The notes beneath the pieces are model-generated. The model searched no databases. It had not been told where the DNA came from and saw only the letters and a program-made list of their open reading frames with translations. A program made the position numbers and the translations under genes. A DNA stretch of 13,862 nucleotides, from NCBI GenBank assembly GCA_020851395.1, contig JADZCW010000281.1:1-13862 (forward strand). The letters are read 5' to 3'. This document shows, in pieces, positions 1 through 5,994 of this stretch. How positions within the stretch are numbered: the first letter of the stretch is position 1; each line of letters opens with the position of its first letter. This DNA comes from Phycisphaeraceae bacterium (GTDB lineage: Bacteria; Planctomycetota; Phycisphaerae; Phycisphaerales; Phycisphaeraceae).

Positions 1-3
1 AAC

Positions 4-9
4 AGGAGG
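4..9 (+). promoter_or_regulatory. Shine-Dalgarno AGGAGG of the PEP-CTERM gene
   Basis: AGGAGG lies 7 bases before ATG 17 and fixes that start at the very edge of the window. Confidence 0.75.
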
Positions 10-16
10 TTCGGTC

Positions 17-1066
17 ATGAAAGCATTGGCATTGGTGTCGGCGGCGGTCACGTTGTTCGTCCTCGTCGGCGCGGCCGAGGCGGCGCAGTTCTCGTATCTC
101 GATCCGGCGTACGTGCAGGAGATCTACTCGGGGCCGCTTGTCGGCGGGCCCGGCATGGCGTGGACCAGCGGCGGGCAACTGCTGACCAAGGACAGCTCGA
201 ATATTCTCGAGTACAGCGCCACGCAGAATGCGGTGCATCAGGGCACGGCCATTCACGGCTGGGTGTCGCACCCGATCGCGGGCCTGAGCACCACCGGCTA
301 CGGCATGACCAACGGGCACGACGGATACATCTACACCACCACGCAGGTCGGCCTGTAGCGCTTTGATCCCAGCAACTGGGCGGCCCCGGCCCAGACGATC
401 GCGGGCACGGTCGCGGGCACGGGCTACGGCGTCACCACCCTGCCCGACGGCCGGATCGCCTACTGCGCCGGCCCGACCCCCAGCGACGTCTACATCTACG
501 ACCCCGTCGGCGGGACCAACACCTGGATCTACTCCGCCGCTGGCCTGATCGACGACATCGAGGCCAGCCCCACCGGCGAGATCGCCCTGGCCGGCCAGAC
601 CCTCAGCAACCTGATCATCATCAGCAACACCGGCAGCCTGGTGAACATGTTCCCCACCCCGCACTACCCCGACGGCCTGGCCTTCGGCGACGGGCCCATG
701 GCCAACTCCCTCTTCAGCAACAACAACGACGGCACCATCACCCGCTACATCCTCGGCCCGGGCTATCTGGGCGCCCCGACCATCACCGACATCGCCACCG
801 GCAGCGGCGCCTACGGCGATCTGGCCGCGGTCGGTCCGGACTGCGCGTTCTACGTCACCCAGTTCGACAACGGTGGCTACCACGGCTCGACGCCGGGTGT
901 CGGCACCCACTGGGACAACGCCGTGACCAACAACGAGCCCTCGATCATCCGCATCTCGTCGGCCACCGGCGAGTGCATCTTCTCGCACGGCGAGGTCGTG
1001 CCAGAGCCGGGCACGACGCTGCTGCTGCTGACCGGCGCGGGCGTGCTGCTCCGCCGGCGGCGGTGA
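17..1066 (+). pseudogene. Secreted PEP-CTERM protein, interrupted by an in-frame TAG
   Basis: One reading frame runs from ATG 17 to the stop at 1064-1066 (350 codons) and is broken only by TAG at 356-358. Start support is AGGAGG at 4-9. Residues 1-22 form a signal peptide (hydrophobic core, cleavage near AEA/A). The body is rich in Gly, Thr, Tyr and Asp, with recurring short units such as YIYTTT, IYDPVGG and ITRYILGPG, which suggests a beta-propeller-like secreted protein, though I cannot name the family. The C-terminus is a PEP-CTERM sorting signal: VPEPG, a short hydrophobic run of Leu, Gly and Ala, then RRRR. This targets export and processing at the cell envelope. The protein resumes directly after the TAG as RFDPSNW with the same composition, so the break is a point change (for example TGG or TAC/TAT to TAG), not a deletion. 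It may be a recent nonsense mutation, a sequencing error or a readthrough site. Confidence 0.8.
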
Positions 1067-1104
1067 CCGACGATTTGGCGCTCTCAGACCCACCACCAGC
1101 ACTG

Positions 1105-1137
1105 GACACGGCCGCGCGATCGGCTGTGTCTTTTTTT
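1105..1137 (+). terminator. Rho-independent terminator after the PEP-CTERM gene
   Basis: A 10-bp stem (1105-1114 GACACGGCCG with 1121-1130 CGGCTGTGTC, one G-U pair) closes a 6-base loop and is followed by seven T at 1131-1137. It lies 39 bases beyond the stop codon and separates the PEP-CTERM unit from the methyltransferase. Confidence 0.85.
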
Positions 1138-1279
1138 ACACCGGTTCTGACGTCGTCCACTTGATGTTGCCTGCCCGGGTCTTTCTCTGAAGGTCATGTG
1201 ACAATCACACGTCCGGCCGTCGGCAGGTCATGGCAGAATTGGATAGCCACCCATTGCCGCCTGTGGTAGCCTCACCGCG
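1138..1279. other. Intergenic stretch before the methyltransferase
   Basis: No gene is visible. It must hold the promoter for the gene at 1280, but I see no convincing -35/-10 pair. A TGTGGTAGCCT string at 1262-1272 resembles an extended -10; if real, transcription would begin close to ATG 1280 and the message would be nearly leaderless, which would fit the missing Shine-Dalgarno sequence. A small dyad TGTGA-CAA-TCACA lies at 1197-1209. Confidence 0.3.
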
Positions 1280-1987
1280 ATGGAATGGTTCGCAGACTAC
1301 GACAAACGTCATGGCCTTAAGGCCGACGACACCGGCGCCGAGGAAGCGGAGTTCATCGCCAAGGCGCTGCACCTCAAGAAGGGTGACACGGTGCTGGACG
1401 CCCCCTGCGGAGCGGGGCGAATCGCCGCATGTCTGGCCCGGGCGGGGATGCGGGTGACGGGTGTCGACCTGATGCCGGCCTATGTCCAGCGGGCGCGTCA
1501 GCGGTTCGAGCGTGATGGCCAGGTCGGCCGATTTGTCGTGGCGGACCTGCGGGCGATCGACTTCGTCGAGGCATTTGACGGGGCCGTCAACTGGCAGGGC
1601 AGCTTCGGCTTCTTCGACGAGCGGGACAACCTGGAGGTCGTCCGCCGTTACGCGCGCAGCCTGCGGCCGGGCGGGCGTCTGCTGATCGATCAGCCGAGCC
1701 GAGAATGGCTGCTACGGCACTTCCGTCCCAGCGGCCGCAACGGCGACGTCGAGTTCGCCGCCTGTTGGCAGCCGGACGTCGAACGCACCGTGACGACCTT
1801 CCGGAACGTCACCACCGGCGAGTCGTGGAGCATGACCATCCGCCATTACACGCCGGGCCAGTACCGGTCGTTGCTGCGCGAGGCCGGCCTTGAGCCTGAG
1901 ACCTTCCTCGGCGGGATGGACATGCAACCCTACCGCCGAGGGGCCCGCAGGATCTATGTGGTTGGCCGGAAGCCGCTACGATCGTAG
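1280..1987 (+). CDS. Class I SAM-dependent methyltransferase
   Basis: A 235-residue cytoplasmic protein with a Rossmann-type SAM-binding fold. Motif I is VLDAPCGAGRIA (residues 38-49), the acidic residue that binds the SAM ribose is D63 in TGVDL, a further conserved Asp (D89) lies in VVADL, and the motif IV region is NWQGSFGFFDE (104-114). LRPGGRLLIDQPS (128-140) is the usual strand-5 signature. It belongs to the broad Methyltransf_11/25 group, which methylates small molecules, lipids or proteins; nothing here fixes the substrate. The ATG at 1280 gives a full-length domain, but there is no good Shine-Dalgarno sequence in front of it. It follows a terminator, so it is probably its own unit. 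The next gene on this strand begins about 390 bases later. Confidence 0.85.
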   Translation: MEWFADYDKRHGLKADDTGAEEAEFIAKALHLKKGDTVLDAPCGAGRIAACLARAGMRVTGVDLMPAYVQRARQRFERDGQVGRFVVADLRAIDFVEAFDGAVNWQGSFGFFDERDNLEVVRRYARSLRPGGRLLIDQPSREWLLRHFRPSGRNGDVEFAACWQPDVERTVTTFRNVTTGESWSMTIRHYTPGQYRSLLREAGLEPETFLGGMDMQPYRRGARRIYVVGRKPLRS

Positions 1988-2121
1988 CGTGAGAGATATT
2001 GCCGATAGCACCGCACGCCCTCGTTACACAAGGAGACCCCGTGTCCGACATGATGCCCTTCGTGGCCCTCGCCTGATGCAGGGGACGACGCCCATGCCAG
2101 TGCGACTCAGCAATCACGCCT
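1988..2121 (+). other. Leader region with two tiny overlapping ORFs
   Basis: No normal gene is visible. TTGCCG (1999-2004) and GTTACA (2023-2028), 18 bases apart, could be a weak promoter for the RNHCP transcript. A good Shine-Dalgarno AAGGAG (2030-2035) stands 5 bases before GTG 2041, which opens an 11-residue frame (MSDMMPFVALA, stop at 2074-2076). ATG 2076 overlaps that stop (TGATG) and opens a 15-residue frame ending with TAG 2121-2123, exactly where the rRNA-like element starts. These may be leader peptides or the relic of a lost gene. Confidence 0.3.
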
Positions 2122-2268
2122 AGCGATGGAAGGTGGCTGACACCGCCTTACAGTGGCCGGGACAGAAGCGTCCAAACCCGGCCCCGGTTCGGATTCGGGG
2201 ATACGTCTCTGACGCGCCCCGATGAAGCTGGAATCGCAAGTAATCGCGGCCAAAAAGGTCGCGGTGAA
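2122..2268 (+). ncRNA. 16S rRNA head mimic (h29-h30-h41-h42-h43) in the RNHCP leader
   Basis: This stretch follows bacterial 16S rRNA in order, with the middle cut out. AGCGATGG (2122-2129) matches the h29 5' strand. A 7-bp hairpin 2130-2136/2143-2149 stands for h30. ACAGTGG (2150-2156) leads into a 7-bp stem 2155-2161/2177-2183 like h41, keeping ACAGA and CAAA in its inner loop. GGTTCGGATT (2186-2195) precedes an h42-like hairpin (2196-2200/2217-2221 plus 2204-2207/2211-2214). Bases 2222-2249 match a common 16S sequence (ATGAAGCTGGAATCGC then AGTAATCGCGG) except for one T-to-A change at 2238. The h43 stem 2245-2251/2257-2263 has an AAAAA loop, and GGTGAA (2263-2268) ends the match. GCGAT 2123-2127 pairs perfectly with ATCGC 2233-2237, as h29 does in 16S. 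Loops differ from rRNA but stems pair, which argues for a functional structured RNA, not a decayed rRNA fragment. Confidence 0.75.
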
Positions 2269-2320
2269 CCGGCCTCTGGTTGAGTCCAGCCTGGAACCCT
2301 CGCGGAAGAACCAACGGAAC

Positions 2321-2376
2321 CCTGGCTCCTTGCCTCTGGAACCCCCGGAAACCCGGGATCAGAACAAGGAACCAGG
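2321..2376 (+). promoter_or_regulatory. Hairpin sequestering the RNHCP Shine-Dalgarno sequence
   Basis: CCTGGCTCCTTG (2321-2332) pairs with CAAGGAACCAGG (2365-2376) over 12 positions with a single C/A mismatch. The 3' arm contains the Shine-Dalgarno sequence AAGGA (2366-2370). A second small hairpin, CCCGG 2344-2348 with CCGGG 2353-2357, sits inside. An alternative pairing partner is CTGGTT (2276-2281), just after the rRNA-like element, which is complementary to AACCAG (2370-2375). The layout is that of a translational switch: sensor element upstream, ribosome-site hairpin next to the start codon. Confidence 0.6.
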
Positions 2377-2378
2377 CG

Positions 2379-2708
2379 ATGGCCCGCAGCCAGGAGAACG
2401 CCGGCTTTGCCTGCGCCCATTGTGGCCGCAAGGTCCAGCCGCTCACCAACGGCAGCTACCGCAACCACTGCCCGTGGTGCCTCTACTCGCTCCACGTCGA
2501 CCACGAGCCCGGTGACAGGACCGCGACATGTCATGGCCTGATGGAGCCCGTCGGCTTCAAACTCAGCCCCAAGGGTTGGCAGGTGATCCACCGCTGCCTC
2601 CGCTGCGGGGCGGTCAAGTCCAACCGCCTGGCCCTCGACGACGCCCAGCCCGACAGCATTGACGTGATCACGCGGATCATGCGTACAAGACAAGGACCGC
2701 CACGATGA
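2379..2708 (+). CDS. RNHCP domain-containing zinc-ribbon protein
   Basis: A 109-residue protein of the RNHCP family, whose name motif is visible at residues 28-32 inside SYRNHCPWCLYSLHVD. Cysteines fall in zinc-ribbon pairs: C12/C15 (CAHC), C31/C34 (CPWC), C51 and C73/C76 (CLRC). GDR (45-47), HRCLRCG (71-77) and the NR..LDD stretch (82-88) are family features as I recall them. The family is widespread and its function is not established. ATG 2379 is chosen because AAGGA (2366-2370) precedes it by 8 bases and the family domain begins right after it; the frame stays open upstream to 2280, but that part lies in the structured leader. Two zinc ribbons in a small basic protein behind a 16S-like leader suggest RNA or ribosome binding with autoregulation; this is inference. 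It converges with the methyltransferase gene ending at 2737. Confidence 0.88.
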   Translation: MARSQENAGFACAHCGRKVQPLTNGSYRNHCPWCLYSLHVDHEPGDRTATCHGLMEPVGFKLSPKGWQVIHRCLRCGAVKSNRLALDDAQPDSIDVITRIMRTRQGPPR

Positions 2709-2736
2709 CGAATCGAGACGTTGAACACACATGCGG

Positions 2737-3552
2737 TCACGCGCGACGCGCCACCAGCACTCCGCTGGCGCTGGTGATTTCCAGCACGCCATGTTCCGCC
2801 AGGTAGTTCGTCAGATGAGCGTTCAGACGTTCGAGCCTCTCAAGCTCGCCCGTCGTCGGCCGATCGAACGTCGAGCGGATCCAGGCCATCAACGGCTCAG
2901 GCTTCGTCACCCGCAGAGCGTTGGGGTAGACGCGGACATCCACTTCCGTGAAGCAGTCCCGCAGTTGTCCCGGCCCGTTCTCAAGCGTGAAGCGGCCCAG
3001 CCCGGCGTCGGTGGGTCGGCTGGCCACGAATCGCTCGATCAGGTCGTGCACCTCGATCATGTGGCGCTCGCTGATCGTCGAGGCCAGCAGATGCCCGCCG
3101 GGCCGCAGCACGCGATGAATCTCCCGCAAGGCCCGCGGCCGGTCCGGCACGTGATAGAGCATGTGATTGGCGACGACCAGGTCGAACGATTCGACAGGAA
3201 AGGGGATCGACTGTGCGTCAATCACGCTGAACGCGGCATGCGGCATAGCCGGCTGAAGATTCGCCCGGGCCTCAGCCACCATGCCGGCCGAGATGTCCGA
3301 GAGCACCAGCCGCGTTAACGCAGGCATGCGATCCAGATTCGCGGACCACAAGGCTCCCGGGCCGCAGCCCAGTTCGAGCACCTGTTGCCTCGGTGACAGC
3401 GACATCACCTGATCGAACAGCCACCGCATCCACGGGTAAGCATTGGTGCTGAATCGCCGGTGCAGGGCCGCGCGATCGCCAAGTTTGCGGCTGTCGGCGT
3501 ACTGGGTCTGAACCTCAATGCGTGGAAGATCATCGGGATCAGGTTTAGGCAT
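2737..3552 (-). CDS. Class I SAM-dependent methyltransferase (Methyltransf_11 type)
   Basis: A 271-residue cytoplasmic protein. Motif I is VLELGCGPGAL (58-68), the ribose-binding acidic residue is D86 in VLSDIS, DAQSIPFPVESFDLVVAN (112-129) covers motifs II-IV, and HRVLRPGGHLLAS (146-158) gives the post-IV strand. This is the UbiE/Methyltransf_11 style; the substrate cannot be read from sequence. Its ATG (3552-3550) follows GAGGGG by 6 bases. Only 17 bases separate it from the upstream ASRT-like gene, so it is probably the last gene of the sulfatase operon. It could act on a sugar or a product of that pathway, but no motif proves this. No terminator is visible in the 28 bases between its stop and the convergent RNHCP gene. 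Confidence 0.85.
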   Translation of the reverse strand: MPKPDPDDLPRIEVQTQYADSRKLGDRAALHRRFSTNAYPWMRWLFDQVMSLSPRQQVLELGCGPGALWSANLDRMPALTRLVLSDISAGMVAEARANLQPAMPHAAFSVIDAQSIPFPVESFDLVVANHMLYHVPDRPRALREIHRVLRPGGHLLASTISERHMIEVHDLIERFVASRPTDAGLGRFTLENGPGQLRDCFTEVDVRVYPNALRVTKPEPLMAWIRSTFDRPTTGELERLERLNAHLTNYLAEHGVLEITSASGVLVARRA

Positions 3553-3569
3553 AGCCAGCCCCTCGCTGC

Positions 3570-4334
3570 TTACTCCCTCGGTGTACTCTCCAGGAACGGC
3601 TCACACGCCCCCGGCGAGGCGCAGCCGATGATCACGCCCCACTCATCCGGGCCCTGGGGGCCGAAGATCACGCGTTCGCCCTCGGCCAGGATCGGCTGAT
3701 CACTCTGGATTTTTACATAGCAGCCGGCCATGGTCCCCTCGACCAGGTCCGGGTCGTCGAGGAACAGCACACGCTCGGGCTCGATGGTGATCTGCCGCTT
3801 GTGGTAGGGGCCGCGCTTCTCGTCTCCCACGGTCAGCGTGATGTTCGCCGGCAGCGGGTTGGGATTGAGCAGGTGGTACCACTCGTACTGGCTGAACGGG
3901 AATGGCGGGTCGACCGGCTTGACGAACCACTTGAAGCAGTCGCCGAAGTACCACCCGCACGAGAGCTGCTGCTTGCCCAGCTGCATCCCGCAGCCGCCGG
4001 CGTAGCGGATGTCCTCGCTCTTGCCGTTGCGACGGGTGAGCGCGATGTGAACATAGGCCAGCGGCGTGTCGGAGATGACCCGCACGCCCCAGGCGCCGGC
4101 GTCCTTGTGCGACTCCGGCAGGTGCTGCGGGAACTCCTGGTAGGGGCCCCCCATGGGGCCGGCGGTGATCGGGGCCAGGTCCAGCGGCGGACGATCGGCA
4201 AAGTAGAGCCGCTGGCGGATGGTGGTCTCGCGCTCGGCCAGGTTGCGCAGGCGGAACTCGCTCTTGCCCTGGTACTTCCCGACGGTCGTATCGCGGGAGG
4301 TGTAGCCGTTGGCGACGTAGTAGACGAAGGCCAT
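3570..4334 (-). CDS. Two-module ASRT-like beta-sandwich protein
   Basis: A 254-residue protein without signal peptide or membrane segment. Two halves resemble each other and the small tetrameric beta-sandwich of the Anabaena sensory rhodopsin transducer (ASRT, DUF1362). Module 1 (about 1-115) has YYVANGY, then FRLRNLAERETTIRQRLYFAD and WGVRVISDTPLAYVHIAL. Module 2 (about 127-235) has WYFGDCF, EWYHLLNPNPLPANITLTV, ITIEPERVLFLDD and YVKIQSDQPILAEGERVIF. The shared pattern is an N-P or N-L turn, an alternating strand, then S-D-x-P before the last strand. ASRT-like proteins also occur apart from rhodopsins and may bind carbohydrate or DNA; no rhodopsin gene is present here. AAGGAG (4344-4349 on the plus-strand scale) precedes its ATG by 9 bases. 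It lies between two sulfatases and a methyltransferase, so a role in sulfated-glycan handling is possible. The family call is from pattern memory and is moderate. Confidence 0.65.
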   Translation of the reverse strand: MAFVYYVANGYTSRDTTVGKYQGKSEFRLRNLAERETTIRQRLYFADRPPLDLAPITAGPMGGPYQEFPQHLPESHKDAGAWGVRVISDTPLAYVHIALTRRNGKSEDIRYAGGCGMQLGKQQLSCGWYFGDCFKWFVKPVDPPFPFSQYEWYHLLNPNPLPANITLTVGDEKRGPYHKRQITIEPERVLFLDDPDLVEGTMAGCYVKIQSDQPILAEGERVIFGPQGPDEWGVIIGCASPGACEPFLESTPRE

Positions 4335-4384
4335 CGAGACGGGCTCCTTGGTGTGGGGCGGTGGGGGGGCTCGACCCGTCGAGG

Positions 4385-5908
4385 TTACCGTTTGAGCTCA
4401 TGCTTGCTCGAGTGCTTGAGCGCGTGCAGCAGGCGGAAGGCCACCTTGTCGTTGGAGTTTTCAAGGTGATTGATCAGTCGCTGGCGCATTTGATGGGCGA
4501 GCTCGGCGTGAGCGGGGTCGTGCACGAGGTTGTTCATCTCGTAGGGGTCTTCCTGCAGGTCGTAGAGCTCGTCGCCGTCGAAGATGGCCCCGACGTACTT
4601 GTAACGGTCCGTCACGACCATGCGGAGCATGATGTCATCGGTGTAGTGGCCGTGGTGCTGGCAGACGAGCTGGTCGGGCCAGGGCGTGGAGTTGGGGGTG
4701 CGGGCCAGCTCCAGCAGACTGCGGCTGTGCATCTCCGCAGGGACCGGCGCCCCGGCCGCGTCAAGGATCGTCGCCGTGGCGTCCATATTGGAGACGAGCT
4801 TGGAGGTGCTGACGTTCTTGGGCAGGCCTTTGGGCCAGCGCATGGCCATCGGCACGCGAGCCGCTTCCTCGGGGAACGTCGAACCCTTGTCGAATAATCC
4901 GCCGTGGCTGGCCAGGGTGTCGCCGTGGTCAGCCAGCCAGATCACCAGCGTGTTGTCCGCCACGCCCTCTTCCTCGAGCGTTCCGAGCAATCTGCCGATG
5001 GCTGCGTCGGTCTGGATCGTCTGCTCGTAGCAGCGGGCCAGGACGTCTTGCCAGACGTCCCACGTCTGCCAGCAGTCCTGCCGAACCCTGCCCATCATCA
5101 AGTCGCGATGGATGATGCTCCGGAACGGCCGGCCCTTAAGATCGTCGTTGAAGCTCGGATATTCCGGGATCTTCCGGGGGTCGATCATGCCCGCGAACGG
5201 CTCGGTGGGGTAGTAGGGCTGGTGCGGCCCCCAGAAGCTGGCCACCAGGCTCCACGGCTGGTCGCGCTTGGACATCTCGCGGACCCTCTGGGCCGCCATC
5301 TCGGCGACGAAGAACTCCTCATGCCCCTCGGGCGGGCCCAGCAGCACACCCGAACCGAACATGAAGTGCCAGAAGGTCGGGTGGTGCAGCTCCATCGTTT
5401 TGCCCGTCCATTCGGGCTTGTAGATGTAGTGCTCGATGCGCGCCGTCGCCTTGCCCAGGCCTCGCTCCTTGGCGTATTGCACGTAGGCCGGCGACATGTA
5501 CGGCGCGCCGTACCCCGCCAGGCTCCAGCCCTCGATGCCGTAGTCAGCCGGCAGACGCTCCTCGCCGCAGTGCCACTTGCCCACGTAGGCGTTGCGGTAG
5601 CCCTGCCTGGCCAGGTGATGGGCGTAGAGCTGCGTGCCCGAGGCGAACTCGATGCGGTTGCCCGGAACGCCCTTGCTCTCGCTGTTCCAGCGCAGGCCGT
5701 GGCTGCTGGGGTACATGCCGGTCATCATGCTCGCCCTCGCCGGCGTGCAGACGGGCGAGACGGAGTACGCGCGGTCGAACCGCACGCCCTGTCGGCAGAA
5801 CTCCTCGAACACCGGCTGGCGGAACTCGAAGTGCCCCGGCCGGCAGTGGCCGTGGGCAATCTGGTGGTCGGCGATGATGAACAGGATGTTGGGGCGTGTG
5901 TCCTTCAT
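4385..5908 (-). CDS. Type I sulfatase (CTPAR formylglycine motif)
   Basis: A 507-residue alkaline-phosphatase-superfamily sulfatase that hydrolyses a sulfate ester or sulfamate. C54 in SPVCTPARASMMTG is the CxPxR cysteine that must be oxidised to formylglycine. Other active-site elements are NILFIIADHQ (7-16; Asp14 at the metal site), GKWHCG, SFWGPHQPYYP, and LADHGDTLASHGGLFDKG, which supplies the second metal pair and a Lys. YKYVGAIFDGDELYDLQEDPYEMNNL is the usual C-terminal signature. The frame is open 67 codons further upstream, but MKDTRPNILF is the standard sulfatase start and the upstream residues are low-complexity; no clear Shine-Dalgarno sequence is seen. There is no signal peptide from this start, so the enzyme is predicted to be cytoplasmic, which is unusual for the family. 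It lies 86 bases after the other sulfatase. No formylglycine-generating enzyme is encoded here. Confidence 0.9.
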   Translation of the reverse strand: MKDTRPNILFIIADHQIAHGHCRPGHFEFRQPVFEEFCRQGVRFDRAYSVSPVCTPARASMMTGMYPSSHGLRWNSESKGVPGNRIEFASGTQLYAHHLARQGYRNAYVGKWHCGEERLPADYGIEGWSLAGYGAPYMSPAYVQYAKERGLGKATARIEHYIYKPEWTGKTMELHHPTFWHFMFGSGVLLGPPEGHEEFFVAEMAAQRVREMSKRDQPWSLVASFWGPHQPYYPTEPFAGMIDPRKIPEYPSFNDDLKGRPFRSIIHRDLMMGRVRQDCWQTWDVWQDVLARCYEQTIQTDAAIGRLLGTLEEEGVADNTLVIWLADHGDTLASHGGLFDKGSTFPEEAARVPMAMRWPKGLPKNVSTSKLVSNMDATATILDAAGAPVPAEMHSRSLLELARTPNSTPWPDQLVCQHHGHYTDDIMLRMVVTDRYKYVGAIFDGDELYDLQEDPYEMNNLVHDPAHAELAHQMRQRLINHLENSNDKVAFRLLHALKHSSKHELKR

Positions 5909-5994
5909 GGGTTTGACTCGGGAACGTTGGGGCGAACCGGTTGGGAACCACCGAGGGGGTGGGCAGGCGTTTGCCTGGAACTTCCCGGGGGGGG

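Noticed and set aside
1197..1209. TGTGA-CAA-TCACA resembling a CRP site
   Set aside because: CRP half-sites are separated by six bases, not three, and no CRP dependence is otherwise suggested.
2221..2268. The 16S-like stretch as a genuine rRNA gene or broken rDNA copy
   Set aside because: Only about 150 bases are present, the region is internally shortened, and altered loops keep paired stems. I treat it as a mimic, not an rRNA gene.
2280..2378. N-terminal extension of the RNHCP protein from ATG 2280
   Set aside because: The extra 33 residues lie in the structured leader, have no family match I know, and ATG 2379 has a proper Shine-Dalgarno sequence.
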